From: Liriodendron chinense
Taxonomy: Eukaryota > Streptophyta > Magnoliopsida > Magnoliales > Magnoliaceae
Assembly (NCBI GenBank): GCA_003013855.2
Contig: ML058553.1
Coordinates: 186,001 to 250,000 of the forward strand
Reading direction: 5' to 3'
DNA length: 64,000 nt
Notes under the pieces: model-generated
What the model was told of the DNA's origin: nothing
The model's database searches: none
What the model saw: only the letters and a program-made list of their open reading frames with translations
Shown: positions 34,672-47,400 of the stretch, piece by piece
How the letters are laid out: each line of letters starts with the position of its first letter
Numbering within the stretch: the first letter of the stretch is position 1
Made by a program: the position numbers and the translations under genes

Positions 34672-34759
<88 letters not shown>
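34672..34759. repeat. (AT)n microsatellite, 88 bp
   Basis: About 44 uninterrupted TA units. Fourfold longer than the same site in copy B. Confidence 0.95.
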
Positions 34760-34763
<4 letters not shown>

Positions 34764-36004
34764 CACTTTGTAGCTACCCTTATTAAATATGTTTAGTTTG
34801 AAAAGCTTATGGGTAACTAATATCCTCAACACCCTCATAAAATGTAGCATGAAGTAAGAGTATGAATACTAGAAATCATAAATATTTTGTATAGGCAGAG
34901 AGGATGCCTAACACTTTCCTTCTCTATCACCGTAACCCCTTAGTTAGAGTCATAGGTCGCAAATCAGAAGTCATTTAGATAAAGGAATCTTCAGATCCTA
35001 TGGTCTATAAATTTTGCAAGGTTTAGTCGATTGCGGTGAGTTACCCGACTAGTAGCAACTCCAAATCAAATATACGACACCCCGAGTCATAACTATACAA
35101 GAATGCCTGAAAAAGCCCTCGTGAGCACGATCCAGTGTCCATTGTGAGTAAGTGAGAGAAAGAGAGAGTGAGCTTGAGCTTGCGAGCCCCTATCTATTCC
35201 AGCCCCCTCTCTAACCTCCTCTAGCCCTCTTAAAGCCTCCCAGCCCACTTTAGCCTACTCACTTGAACTTAGACTCACTCGAGCTATGATTTTTAACCAT
35301 AGTGCGCTCTTTTCATCCGAGCTTCTTCTAGTTACATGCAAAAGATTGATTCACCATCACTTGCATTTACATTTCAAATTAATCACAATATTGCATCCCT
35401 TCTTAACCCCATTGCTCCTCAAGGCTTCTCCTGAATGTATGGTCTCTGTCTTGCTAGAATCTCAAATCTTGTCACATTAGAAACTCCTAATCCCTCTACA
35501 TATCATCATAGCATCATCGCGTCTTCCGTCAATCTCCTTGCTTCTCTAGGCATATTCTAAGCATATACTCTATAACCTACCGAAAATCTTAGATCCTGAC
35601 ACATCAAAAACTCGAGTATGCCTAGTCTCATTTTTGTATTTTTACATCTTAGCATAGAAGCATTAAATCTCCTAAAATTAAGTAACCACAGGAAGTAGAG
35701 AGACCGCAAGCACATTCGGGCAAAGAGGATACCTAACACCTTCCCAATCTGTATATAAAGTCCTTACTTGAAATCCTAAGTCACAAATCAAGAATCATTT
35801 TAGAGCAAGAGAGTCTCCGAATTTTTTAGCTTTCGCGGATTCTGTAAAGTTTGGTTGACTATGAGATATTAAACGAACTAGCTTGTTGCGACTCCAAGTC
35901 AACTAAATCATATACACAAGTTGACCCACGTATGCAAAAAAATAAGAGAAAGAAAAAGAGAAAAACATGAGGGCATGGAAAACCAGCGTCCACAACAAGA
36001 TGGT

Positions 36005-36395
36005 ACAGCCCTTACAATGGGGTCACCTTGACGTATGTATTCTATATCCACAATACTGTTCATCCGTTTTGCAAATCATTTTAGGGAATGAGCCCATATG
36101 AAGTACATACTTCTCAGGTGGATCATACCAGAAGGAACAGAGGTGATTGATCATTAATTAGCCATAAAAGTTTTTGATCAAGCTAATATTTGTTTTTCCC
36201 TTCATTAAATTTTATTTGACCTTATCAACTGGTTAGATGGCAAATAGACATTTCGCAAACATTACAGTGGGCTTAGGAAGTTTTTAACAATTTCCTAGTC
36301 TAGTCTACCTGAGGTTTGGATCTTCTATATTTCAAAATAGATGGACAGCATTCATTTAGAATACATACATCAAGGTGGGTGGGCCCCCACAGTAA
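36005..36395. repeat. Foldback element in copy C
   Basis: Counterpart of 21780-22215, with about 25 bases missing from the right arm near 36330. Confidence 0.6.
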
Positions 36396-37104
36396 CGACC
36401 ACACCGTCTAGGGCTTTATCTGATGGGAGATGATACGGTAGGCCGGCAGTACCGAAATACAGTAGAGCGAAATCTGTATTCTTTTAAAGCTAATGTACCA
36501 ATCTAGACCGTCCATCTAATTTTTCCTCGTGGAAATGGCGTAATTTCCTAAACAAACCAGAATCCAACGATTCTAACTATCTCGTAGATGGAATGCAAAA
36601 CAACCATATATAAGGATTATTAAGCGAAGAAAATTGAATAAAGGAAATTTTCCAATAGATTTGATAGCAAAATCCATAGATCCAACCAGACGGACAGACC
36701 TGATTGATTAATCACCCTGCCACGTGTAGTATGCTGAGAGGTCTTTACAATATTTCGGTCCTTCTTCCTGCTCTACCGAATCTTGACGTAGGAAAACCTT
36801 ACACGATGACACCTCTCTGGCAGAATGTGATTTATCACATAATAATATCCAACGGTCCAATTTCATCAAGTTCCAATTAATCGACGTCTGGGATTGTTCT
36901 TATATCTAATTTTTGTGATTTTTGTGATTATTCCAATCTAGATAGTTTAATTTGAGATAATGGATTCCACAAGCACGATTTATGAGTGCATGTGTATCAA
37001 GTACCACATGCTTTCGGAGTACCAAAAAACTCCCCATCTCCTGGCCTATTTGGTTTGGGATGGGGACTGGCAGCAGAAAGTTCTGTTAGCCGGAAGCAGT
37101 TTGG

Positions 37105-37550
37105 GGCCCCTGACTGTGGGGCCACTGTGATGTACATGACTACATTCACGCCGTCCATTCGTATTGAAAGTTCATTTTAGGGCATGATCCAAAAAACGAA
37201 CCAGTTCCAAATCCCAGATGGGCCATAGTACAGGAAGGAGTGGTGATTGACCATTAAAAACTTCATGTGGACCACAAAAGCCTTGGATCAAGATGATATT
37301 TATGTGGTCTCTTCATCTAGATTTTTGTGACCTTATCAACAGGTTGGATGGAAAATAAACGTTCTAGTAGAATCTATGAAATTTTTAATGGTAGAGATTC
37401 AATCATGACTGTTTCTGTGGTGTGGTCCACCTAAGATTTGAGTCAGCTTCATTTTTGGGATGATACCCTAAAATGAGCTTTCAAAACGGTTGGACGGTGT
37501 GGATTTGAGACACATACATCACTGCCCCACAGTCAGGGGTCCCACCCACC
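37105..37550. repeat. Foldback element in copy C (TGACTGTGGGGC end type)
   Basis: Left end GGGGCCCCTGACTGTGGGGC, right end GCCCCACAGTCAGGGGTCCC: an excellent inverted match. Confidence 0.75.
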
Positions 37551-37894
37551 TCGGTGGATCAGAGTTCTCACCTAATCCGCTCCCACCTTTCATAGGGTTA
37601 TTGCCATTCAGATAAACTGTAGACACAAATACCATCCTGATAAAAAACTTCAATGCCCCCACAAATTTTCCAATGGTAGGCATTCAATTCCTGCTGTTTC
37701 GTGTGGTGTAGCCCATGTGAGTTTTGGATCCGATTGATTTTTAGAATTCCATCCCATTGTTGGCTTACAAATCTGTTGGACGGAGTGGATTTGTGACAGG
37801 CATCTATGTGGGCCCCACACAGCTTCCAAATACCGGAACTAACTTCCCCTCCATTTGATTTTGACGCCAATTAGTTACTACACCACCAGGACCT

Positions 37895-38335
37895 AGCTAG
37901 AGATGGACGGTCCTGGCGGGGTCTCTTTGTGGCCCATCTTGCATCTTGATGTATTTGTTTTATCCACTCCATCCATGCATTTTGAGGGATCATTTTAAGG
38001 CATGAGCTAAAAAAGGAGATAGATCTAAGGCTCAACTGGACCACACCATAGGAAACAGTGGGGATGGAATGCCTACCGTTGAAAATCTCTTGGGGGTCAT
38101 AGTAGCTTTGCATCATGCTGCTATTTATGTTTTTTCTTCATCCTGACCTTATGAAACGGTGGGCCTTGGGAAGGTTTCAACGGACCACCGCTGCTTCTTG
38201 TTGTGCAGTCCACTCAAGCCTTCCATCTGCCTCCTTTTTGGGCTATGTCTGAAAGTGATCTGTCAAACGGATGGAAGGCCTGGATAAAACACACATATCA
38301 CGAGTTGGCCTCACAGAGCCCATGAGGGGACGCGG
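37895..38335. repeat. Foldback element downstream of copy C
   Basis: Body text (AAACAGTGGGGATGGAATGC, TTGTTGTGCAGTCCACTC) of the family with partly eroded ends near GGACGGTCCTGGCGGGGTCT and GAGTTGGCCTCACAGAGCCC. Confidence 0.55.
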
Positions 38336-38359
38336 TTGGGCTAGTGACCCCAACAGCAT

Positions 38360-38812
38360 CCAGCTAGCTGGCTTCAAAGCTCCGTGGCCCACTATGATGT
38401 ATGTATTTTATCCACGCCGTCCATCTATTTTCTCAGCTCATTTTAGGGCATGAGCCCAAAAATTAGGTAGATTCAAATCTTAGGTGGACCACACCATAGG
38501 ACTGGTCGAAAACCTTTTTGGGCGATAGAAGTTATGGAGCAAGCTGATTTGTGTTTTTCTTTCATTTAGGTCCGTGTGACCTTATCAACAGGTTTGGATG
38601 GCAAATAGATATTACAGTGGGTCTTAAAAAGTTTTTAGTGGTAGACAGTCAATCAACACTGTTTTCCTCAACGTGGTCCACCTGAGATTTGGATGTGCCT
38701 TCTGTTTTTTTTTTGGCTCAGGCCTAAAATGAGCTGGAAAAATGGATACATGTCGTGTATAAAACACATGCACTCTGGTAGGGCCTACGGAGCTTTGACA
38801 CCAGCTAGCTGG
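38360..38812. repeat. Foldback element with CCAGCTAGCTGG ends
   Basis: Left end CCAGCTAGCTGGCTTCAAAG then CTCCGTGGCCC. The right end is the complement of the same with TGT for CT. The palindrome CAGCTAGCTG is itself present at both tips. Long hairpin body as in the other copies. Confidence 0.8.
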
Positions 38813-38867
38813 CTGATGTTGGGCCACTAGCCAAACCCGTCCACTGCCAGGACCGTCCGGCTCTAGC

Positions 38868-39420
38868 TAGGGCTGAAAGTTGGGCGGGTTCAACCCGACC
38901 GACCCGTGACCGACCCGACATTGGGTTGGGCTTGGGCAAGAAGTATCGAACCCGATCTCAAGCTTCGACTATGAAAACATCAACCCGATGAAGTTTGGGT
39001 CGGGCTTGGGTTGAGGTCTCGAGTTGCCCGACCCAACCCGAACCCGATCTATATACAATTACTTATACTTTTATTATACTTTAGTGAAGTAAACTTATAA
39101 TGCTTACTTGTATTTTAACTTATTTGTTTAGGAAAAGTGAAGTTCTTTACATAACTAATTACATATATAATTAATAAAGCTATAGGTACAAAAAATAAGG
39201 CATGTATTGAAACATAATAGACTAATGTAATAATGAAAATATTAGCATGTTTCAACCCGACCAACCCGATCAACCCGACTGAGCCCGCTTGGGTTGGTCT
39301 TGGGTTGAGAATTCCCAACCCGAGGTTGGGTTGGGTTGAGTTAGGGTTGAGGTATAGGGACCTTGGGTTGGGTTAGGGTTTAGCACCAACCCGACCCAAC
39401 CCGCCTGACTTTCAGCCCTA
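38868..39420. mobile_element. hAT-like non-autonomous element, 553 bp
   Basis: Inverted ends TAGGGCTGAAAGTTGGGCGG and the complement of CCGCCTGACTTTCAGCCCTA. Subterminal AACCCGACC repeats. Flanks GCTCTAGC (38860-38867) and TCTCTAGC (39421-39428) match at seven of eight bases, in line with hAT insertion. AT-rich interior without transposase sequence. Confidence 0.85.
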
Positions 39421-39428
39421 TCTCTAGC

Positions 39429-39755
39429 TAGGTCCTGGTTGGGGGTAGCACCCAATCGGCGCCCTTCGATTTCAGCTGTAGCTAGGTCCTGTTTTATCGC
39501 TCTTAAAGTCTGTTGATTAGGTCCCTCAGATCTGGATGAAGCGGAAAAAACAAATATCATCTAGCCTGGAAGAAGTTTTTAATGGTGGGCGTTCAATTGT
39601 TACTGTTTCATGTGGTGTGGTCCACTTGAGAGTCTCATCTTCGTCATTTTTTGGTTCATGCCCTAAAACAAGCTGGAAAAACAGATGAACAGTGTGGATC
39701 TAAAACACATAGATCACAGTGGGCCCCACACCACCTGATCGGCGTCCCCATTTCA
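39429..39755. repeat. Foldback fragment
   Basis: Right half of a foldback element ending GATCACAGTGGGCCCCACAC. The hAT-like element at 38868-39420 appears to have landed in related sequence. Confidence 0.5.
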
Positions 39756-39904
39756 AGATCAGCAGTATGTGGGGCTCACCATGCTCCGTCCATGGATGAT
39801 AACCCTTAATTTTAATAGCACGTGCAAACACCATCCCATTGTACGGCATACAGAGAGAAAAACTGTAAGAAAAAAAATGTGTTTAAAAGAAGCATGGTAT
39901 TCAC

Positions 39905-39985
39905 ACCCACCCCTCTGGGAAAGTGGTAGACCGAGTGAGCATAACCTCGTCTCAACCTTGAGGTCAAGGTATCGAATCCTAATGA
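39905..39985 (+). repeat. Truncated tRNA-like SINE head (tentative)
   Basis: GTGGTAGACCGAGTGAG resembles an A box region, and GGTATCGAATCCT, about 40 bp later, resembles a B box. The remainder of a SINE is missing, so the call is weak. Confidence 0.3.
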
Positions 39986-40205
39986 TGGACGGTCCATCGG
40001 ACGGTTGACATGATAAGAACCAACGGTCCTATTTCATCGAATAAGTACCAATTGATCAACGTTTGGGATTGTCCCATATACCTGATTTTTGGGAATTTTC
40101 CAATCTAATGGTGGTTTAGTTTGAGATAATGGATTCCGAAACCATGATTTATAAGTGCCTGTGTATCAAGCACCACATGCTTTCGGAGTATCAAATAACT
40201 CTCCT
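39985..40205. promoter_or_regulatory. Upstream region of the 42-50 kb gene, also present in copies B and C
   Basis: This stretch, immediately 5' of the leader-like GA tract, is similar to 28030-28235 and 36830-37030, for example GAGATAATGGATTCC and CACCACATGCTTTCGGAGTA. Those copies lie in the segmental duplications. Here it is in the position of a promoter. No clear TATA box was identified. Confidence 0.4.
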
Positions 40206-40222
40206 CCCCTATTTTGATTTCA

Positions 40223-40225
<3 letters not shown>

Positions 40226-40262
<37 letters not shown>

Positions 40263-40375
40263 CCGAATGTCGCTCTTAAAACTCGTAAACCCCCGATCTT
40301 GAACTCGATTTCCATTTTCGATCCTTTCAAATGAAGGTTTTCTCTTTCATTTGACGGATTCAGATCATTTTCAGG
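40226..40375 (+). other. Probable non-coding first exon with (GA)n tract
   Basis: A (GA)n run (40226-40258) followed by a CT/AT-mixed leader ending in TTTTCAG|GTGAAA, a usable splice donor at 40376. Coding exon 1 of the downstream gene begins only two bases before its ATG (acceptor TTGTAG at 41971-41976), so an upstream non-coding exon must exist. This is the best candidate. The intron would be 1.6 kb. Confidence 0.45.
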
Positions 40376-41976
40376 TGAAATTCTCGACATTTTCTTCCCA
40401 TTTTCATTTCCAATTTTGTTGTTTTATTTTCTAATTCCGTAATTTTCTGAAATCGCGATCGAATTGCGATTTGGTGTGCATCCAAACGATGCATAAGGTT
40501 ATCAGAACTTTACTTTTATTTCTATATTTCTATTATTACCACAAATCAATGGAAGTAGGGGGTCTGTTTCCTGTTATTTTGAAACCTTTTTGGGGCTAGA
40601 TTATTGTGTGAGTTTGCTACACCGTAAGGGAGCAGTAGCAACTCATCCCAGTATATGTGGCATACATGTGCGTTGATTGGAACTGTCGAAAGGTTGGTTC
40701 CATTGTGGGTTTAGGATAGTCCAAAGATTGACATTGATTGGATGATCCTTGATATGTGATTGTTACCCATCAAATGAACGGTTCTAGATTCCACAGGCAT
40801 TATCTGATAGTTGAAATTGCCTGATCAGTGTGATTTTCTGGCTGTCTTCTATCAACAATTAGGATCGTTACCTTTTGACAGTCGGGGTTGCTGTTCATAT
40901 ATGCCAGCATGCTTTCATGCATGTTCATCAATTCAGACCATCCAAATCTGAGGCATCATTGTTGGAGCGTTAGCTCAAAAGTCATCCTTACCCGATAATC
41001 CTCGCCAACTGATTGGAGACCATTAGATGGAAGAATAAAAAGTTAATGTCGAACAGTCCAAATTCAACAGAGTAAATCAGATTGTTAAGATACCCCACTC
41101 AGGCTGTGCTCCATTCACAATGGGGCCCATAATTTGGACGGTTTGCATTGGGATATATGTAGTCTGGATGTTTTGTTGCCTCTGTATCTTACAGTGTAGT
41201 GAACTCACACCCTAGTCTAGTCCATTTTCTTTGTGTCATTTATTCGAATGCCATGAATCTCATGTGTTGGATGAGCCTCAGCCCAAACAAGTGTGCTTAT
41301 CTAACATTCACGAGTAATTGGGGTCGACCAGAAAGAAGTTCATAGATTGAATATTTAGAAAACTGCCAATATATGCAATGTTTGACCCATACTTGCAATG
41401 GCCCATCTTGGATGGTAGGATTATTCATCATCATTATTATTTGAGCCTTATCCCAAGTAACTAGGGTCGACTACATGAATCTTGTTCTGTCATTCCACTC
41501 TATCAAGGGTCATATCGTCACTTAAACTGATACGGCCAAGTCCTTTGTTACTAGATTTACCATTCTTGCTAGTTATATGGCTAATACCATTTATTGAGTG
41601 GTACTCCACATTCATTGGATCCCAGCCTCTATTGAGAAACATCATAGAGGTTTCAAATGTTTAAACATAGTTTATTAATGATACTTCTTAGATGGGTGTA
41701 TCTTAGGCTGCCTTTTGTATGCACAAGCGAATTGAATTGTGAAAAGTGGAAATGACAAGAATTTGCACAATTGCAATTTGGAGCCAGCTCCTCAATACAA
41801 ATGCTGGGAGAGGAGAGGATATCATAATTTGATTATTTCCACTTTATTAGACTAATAATTGCCATTCAATTCGAGAGCGTGTCCAAATCCACCCATGTAT
41901 TTTGAAGTGCTTATTTATTGAATTGATATAAGTAAGAAAGAAAAAGGTGTTTATTTATTGTTTTTGGAGCTTGTAG
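40376..41976 (+). other. Probable 5' UTR intron
   Basis: AT-rich, no coding exon seen. It contains a minus-strand LINE 3'-end relic at 41424-41650. Confidence 0.45.
41424..41650 (-). mobile_element. LINE (RTE type) 3'-end relic
   Basis: On the plus strand it reads CATCATCATTATTATTTGAG, CCTTATCCCAAGTAACTAGG then GTCGACTACATGAATC. This is the well-known plant LINE tail (GATTCATGTAGNCGACCCNA... with ATGATG repeats) in reverse. Only the 3' part is present. Confidence 0.6.
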
Positions 41977-41978
41977 GA

Positions 41979-44355
41979 ATGTTGACGGGTCATGTTATTG
42001 GTTTGAGGGAGCATAGCGAATCAAATGAGCTCTTACTAGAAAATCCTGTATCTGAGGTTGATGACGAGGAATCAGAAGTTTCTGCAAAAATACTCTATAT
42101 TGCCTCCTTCGATGAACTTGCAAGAAGCCATGTGCAATATGACACAATAATTTGGGTCCTAATATCATTACTTTTGGTTTTAGCTTGGGGAGTTGGAATT
42201 GTTATGCTTTTGTATCTTCCCATCAAAAGATATGTTCTGAGAAAGGATATAGCATCACGGAAATTGTATGTCACCCCAAACGAGATAGTTTATAAGGTTA
42301 GTCTTTGGGGGTCTTCATGTTTCATCATTACCTTTTTTAACTCTTTATTTTACGTGTGGTATGAGACTTGGCGTTGGACTTCTTCTTTTTTAAAGGTTGC
42401 GAGACCTTCATTTCTACCATTTTGGGGGTTCACAAAGACTGAAAAGCACATTCCACTTCCTCTTGTTATTGACATCATCATTGAACAAGGTATATATGTT
42501 GAACTTATTCAATATTCTTTCCTTTCTGTATTTTTAAGTTGGATTACGATTTTTTGGGCATCAACCTCTCAATTAAATTGCTTGAAATTTGTGTCGAATA
42601 TACTTGACTATCCAATCATTTTATGAGCAGCAAAATTTATTTTTTGAAAGTAAATGCATGATTTTTTTTAACAACGGCTTAAAGCACAACAATACCATGC
42701 ATGTTGGACATCTAAAGCACAAAATAGTAGGTACTTGGTCTGATGCAAAACAGAACATTTGCTAACCCTACACACACCTTTGCATACGGCATACATGCCA
42801 TCCTGGCATATTTGTTAGGCATTTGAGCCATACATTTGCGAGGTCCCACCATGCAAGTGACCCGGCACTAAAATCAGGCCAGTTCACTCGTCAGGGGTAC
42901 TACGTGAAAAAATACAAATGGCTTGCATTCAATGTACCATGCATAGATCAACCTGATCTATGCATCAAATTATCTTCATTGTGGGTACTACCTATAACAC
43001 CCCTCGGATGTCCCATACATGTCCATGCTGGGTTGCACTGCATGTAAAGATTCAAGGAGAGGATTTGCTTAGGCCTGGCAAATGTCGATACACCTTTTGG
43101 TCTATGTACATCCAAGCATCAAGAGTGGGCAATGCATGATTATGTTACCATGTGCAAACTGAAGAATACTCTTAAAGTATCTCTAACTATGATACCATGA
43201 TCCCACTTTCCGCTTCTGTACTGAGAGGGAAGGGAACCTGTCTTGGGCCATTATAGGCAGACATTGGTGAATGCTGTATAGTATCTTCTGCTGATGTGTA
43301 ATACATATAATTGAAATTTTGAAAACAAATCAGGATTTTCAAAGTGATGGTGGTAGCCCTGATTTTACTGAAGCAACACCTTGTATTTAAAAAATTTCAT
43401 TGCTCCAAAATTTCATGACAAGTAAAAGAGTTTTGAAACATGTGCCACTTTATATCACTGAATAACTGAATAAGTTGCTTTTCTCATATCTTCTGTATCA
43501 TGGAGCACTCTTGTAGTGGGTTGATCGATTATCTTGGTCTCATTGGAATCCTTGGCTTTGCCATCGTTTTGTAAATGATTGGAACATATCAGAGTTATAA
43601 AATGCCCCTTCCTGATTTCCAAACTCTTTACCTCATGAGAGAAACCTTGTCCAAGATTGAATTGATATTCTTATATGAACAAGGTAGCTGCTTAAAAGAA
43701 ATATTTTCATTTAAACTATCATTCTAATGGAACTGTGTGCTTCGGTACCTTTTAGGTTGCTTGCAATCCGCGTATGGAATCCATACACTTAGGGTTGAAA
43801 GTATTGCCCATGGAAAAGCTGCACCTGTGGACGAATTACAGGTTCAAGGGGTCTCTAACCCAGGACTTTTGAGGAAGGTAATTCCAAGCTTCATTTGTAT
43901 TTTACATCTTTGTTGAGGACAATTGATATGTGGCAAAACTATTAAATATTTTCAATTCATTGGTGGGGAACCAATGGCAATAACCACCAAAACCTAACAT
44001 TAGATTATCAAGCTGAACTTTGTATCATCTAGTCGTGGTGAATTTTGGAAGCGAATATATTTAGTGTGACAGACGGCCAACATTTGAAGAGGGACTTAAA
44101 CCCACATAAGAACCTCATCAAACATTTCCATGTGATGTTAAAAAATGCTTAATGAAGTTACAGAAATCCCTTTTAATATGCCAACCACACCATTTTACTT
44201 TGTCAACATGTGGATACTTGAAAAATAAATCATAATTTTCAATGTTTTGAACAATGTTGCCACAATAAAGAGGGATTGCAGCACGGTATACTGTAACAGT
44301 AATGGTCGCCGTAATGGCCACCACCGTTACCTTTATGATACAGGCTATAATGGCT

Positions 44356-44422
<67 letters not shown>

Positions 44423-47400
44423 AAAAAGAAAATAATTTAAAAAAAAAAACACCTATATCGGTCCCATAACGGGTCATTTTTTCTGTAATGGCCGTTATGG
44501 CACACCATGGACTGCAGTTAAAAGAAGACATTAGCATGTAGTTATGACTATCATGCCATCACTCTGGAGCCCACGGTATAGGTAATCCTGTTCAGAAGAG
44601 CAGTAGAGCAACTTAGCCAAGTATTAAAAGATCAAGCGAGGATTTACAGTCCTAGATGCTTAACATAAGATTACTTGGCATTATTACTGCCTTACTTGCT
44701 GGAGCTTTCTAGTTCTATGTGAGGTCTCTTTATAGTGTAGTTATATAAAAAAAACATTGCATACTTAGGGATATCTGATGTTATGATTTAGGAGCCACCA
44801 TGAAAACCACTTTTTGCTTAGTGACTCGTTTTTTAAGTTCTTGATGGGACCATAGGGTTAGGATGGTCATTTTTTATTCCCCTCCATGACCATGCTGTGA
44901 AACACAGGCTGAAACTTCTTACTGATGTTTCCTCGATGGCTTCACATCTAGCCATTCCATTAATGCCAACGTAATTCGGGATAGAATGGGACATCCAAAT
45001 CTGGTGTCATCAAGCTTAGAAGTGTCTATGCTTGTGAGTTAGATTCCCAAAGCCCCCAGGATGGAATTGGTGACTGATCTGCCAGGGATACCAGTACTGC
45101 ATGAACTCATGAGATGTGGTTGTAAGTGTAGAATTTTCTATGCATAATATATGCAAGTTGGTTATTAAGGTTTTCTTTAACACCAAAATCTGATAATGTG
45201 CTCGGCAATTGGACCGTTCAATCAAATGGCCATATCTTTGATATGCATAGCACAAGAAATGGACGGATCTGAAGATCATAACTATCCTATTGGTTGAACA
45301 CTTTTGGATACACTGTGCTTTCTTAGTGCTGTGTAACAAGCTACATTCCACAATTATGTCCACAGACACCAGACTCTTCCCTTCAGATGGTCCACTTGAT
45401 GGACTGCCACTAGGATGTTGGGCCATTGACCAAAACACAATGATTCTATGATCATAACCTTCCATTCAATGGATTTTGTTGTAGATTACTGTCCGTAACT
45501 TTATGGGTCATCCTATGAATTATGGGTGATTGCTTGGATGTTTTAAGATCGTCGGGTTGGTCTGACTTCGGGGCAATAATGGCCCCAATCGAAGAGGTGA
45601 CCCATGTCAAACTTTCTGGATCTATGAACTTGTTCGTGATTTATGTTGTCTTAGAAATAAGCTTGTCAATATGCATTGTTGACCTTAAGAAAGCTATATC
45701 CACGGTATATACTGTGAGGAAACATTCATCTTATGAATTATGGTATACGTGAGACTTGTCCCAAGTTCACGGTTGTGTTTATGGATATTGTTTCTTCAAT
45801 CATTCATATCGAAAGCCTTATTGTCAGTGAGTAAACAAGCTCCCATATCTTTTCTCACCACCTTGATCCAATTTCTTTTATGTCTTCCCCTCATCCTCCT
45901 TTCATACCCTTTGACTATAATCAAATTTCCTCCTGACTGAGGCTGCAGTTTTTCACAGCACATGGACAAATCATCTCAATTTACTCTCCAACACTTTTAT
46001 CTTCTATAAGGGCCACTCCTTGGCTGCTTTGGATGATTTCTTTCTTAATTTTATCCATCCAACATCTTTATCTCTACAAATGATGATCTGCCCCATAGTA
46101 GCTGGTCAATTGACGATATTAGGAAGTTTTCCCTTGAGTTGGCATGGGGAATCACACTGCACCAGTTCTCCCACCCAGCTCTTATTGGAAACATTCTCGT
46201 CAATCTTTCCATCCTTTTGAATAATAGCGCCAAGATAACGAGATAAATCTGTTGAAGAATATCCTGGCATTTGGACTAAAAGCTTGCCTTTGTAACTATT
46301 CCTACTAAAGTTCCATTGCAAAATCCAAATACTTGGCCTTGTTTTGGCTGATTCTTGAACTTCTGCTATCTGGAGCCTTTCCTCTGAACCTCCAGTGAAG
46401 CATTCACTGCCACTAATCTCATTGACCAACATTATATCCGCAAACAACATATGCCAAGGAACCTTTTCATTAATACTAATGGTTAGTTCATCTATAACAA
46501 CATGAATTATATCATATACTACTTAACATTATTTTACTAATTAGACTGTATACCATTTAACATGATAATCATACGAAAAAGTCTTTGCTTATAACATAAT
46601 CTATTTAACATCGTTTTGTTCTCATATCCACACACACGACATGTATTTGGGTAGTGAGAATGGGAAAATGGATTCATTTGGTTTCAATCATTTTCCTGTC
46701 CTTCTGGATGCCTTGAAGGTAGGAAACGCCTGTGGGACTACATTGTACGCTGAAAGAACGAGGAGCTGGTCAAGTTGTGCTGAAGAAGTGCCATAAGCTG
46801 TGGCAAAATGAACGTTAGGGAGGTGGGACCATGTTGTTATACAGAATCCGGGCCATCGAGATGCTTCATCTACCCTGGATGAAGGGTAGGATCATGACAA
46901 AAACTAGTATGTTCTACAACTTAGGTGGCCCTAGTGAGAATCAAAATCAAGGGTGAGCATCCCCTCCCACCTTGTTCTCTTTGTTGTGGCCCGCCAGAGC
47001 TTTTGATCGAGGTGATTTTCAGGCCCTGTGGGTAACCCGAGGGGACGCATCCGATGGATGGGTTGTATATGAGACACGCACCATGTGGAGCCCACCTTGC
47101 CAGGTACCAACATAAGCTTATGGAGGTACCAATGGTGCACACCTCTGACTTTTATTTTCTGAGATAGGAGAAACCACATTTCTTCAAAGAAGCAACCCTC
47201 TTATCCTTGTTCCAGGTCCTTTAAGTGGGTCCCACCAATCATGAAAATTTGTATGAGTGGTAAAATCTTGTGTTGTGGTTAGCCCATTCACGAAGGAGGC
47301 AACCTTTCTTGATTGATTATCAGCTTTTCTTTTGTTGAAACCTTTGGTTTAATGAATGTAGGTCTCATTTTTCACCTTCTTCCCGGCTTTACTGTCGCTT

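Larger units (their letters stand above)
31058..37845. repeat. Segmental duplication, copy C (6.8 kb)
   Basis: Colinear with 22796-29037 of copy B, same orientation. It is interrupted by a foldback insertion (31691-32134) that A and B lack, and has an expanded (AT)n tract. Homology to B stops at about GGAACTAAC (37845). Confidence 0.85.

Noticed and set aside
34672..34759. CRISPR or satellite array
   Set aside because: Simple (AT)n microsatellite; plant nuclear context, no spacers or longer repeat unit.
39905..39985. Functional tRNA gene
   Set aside because: Box-like motifs only, no cloverleaf could be traced; more likely a SINE head, kept as a low-confidence repeat.
45016..45465. 149-codon open frame on the minus strand
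   Set aside because: No recognisable motif, composition like surrounding intron DNA, lies within an intron of the plus-strand gene.
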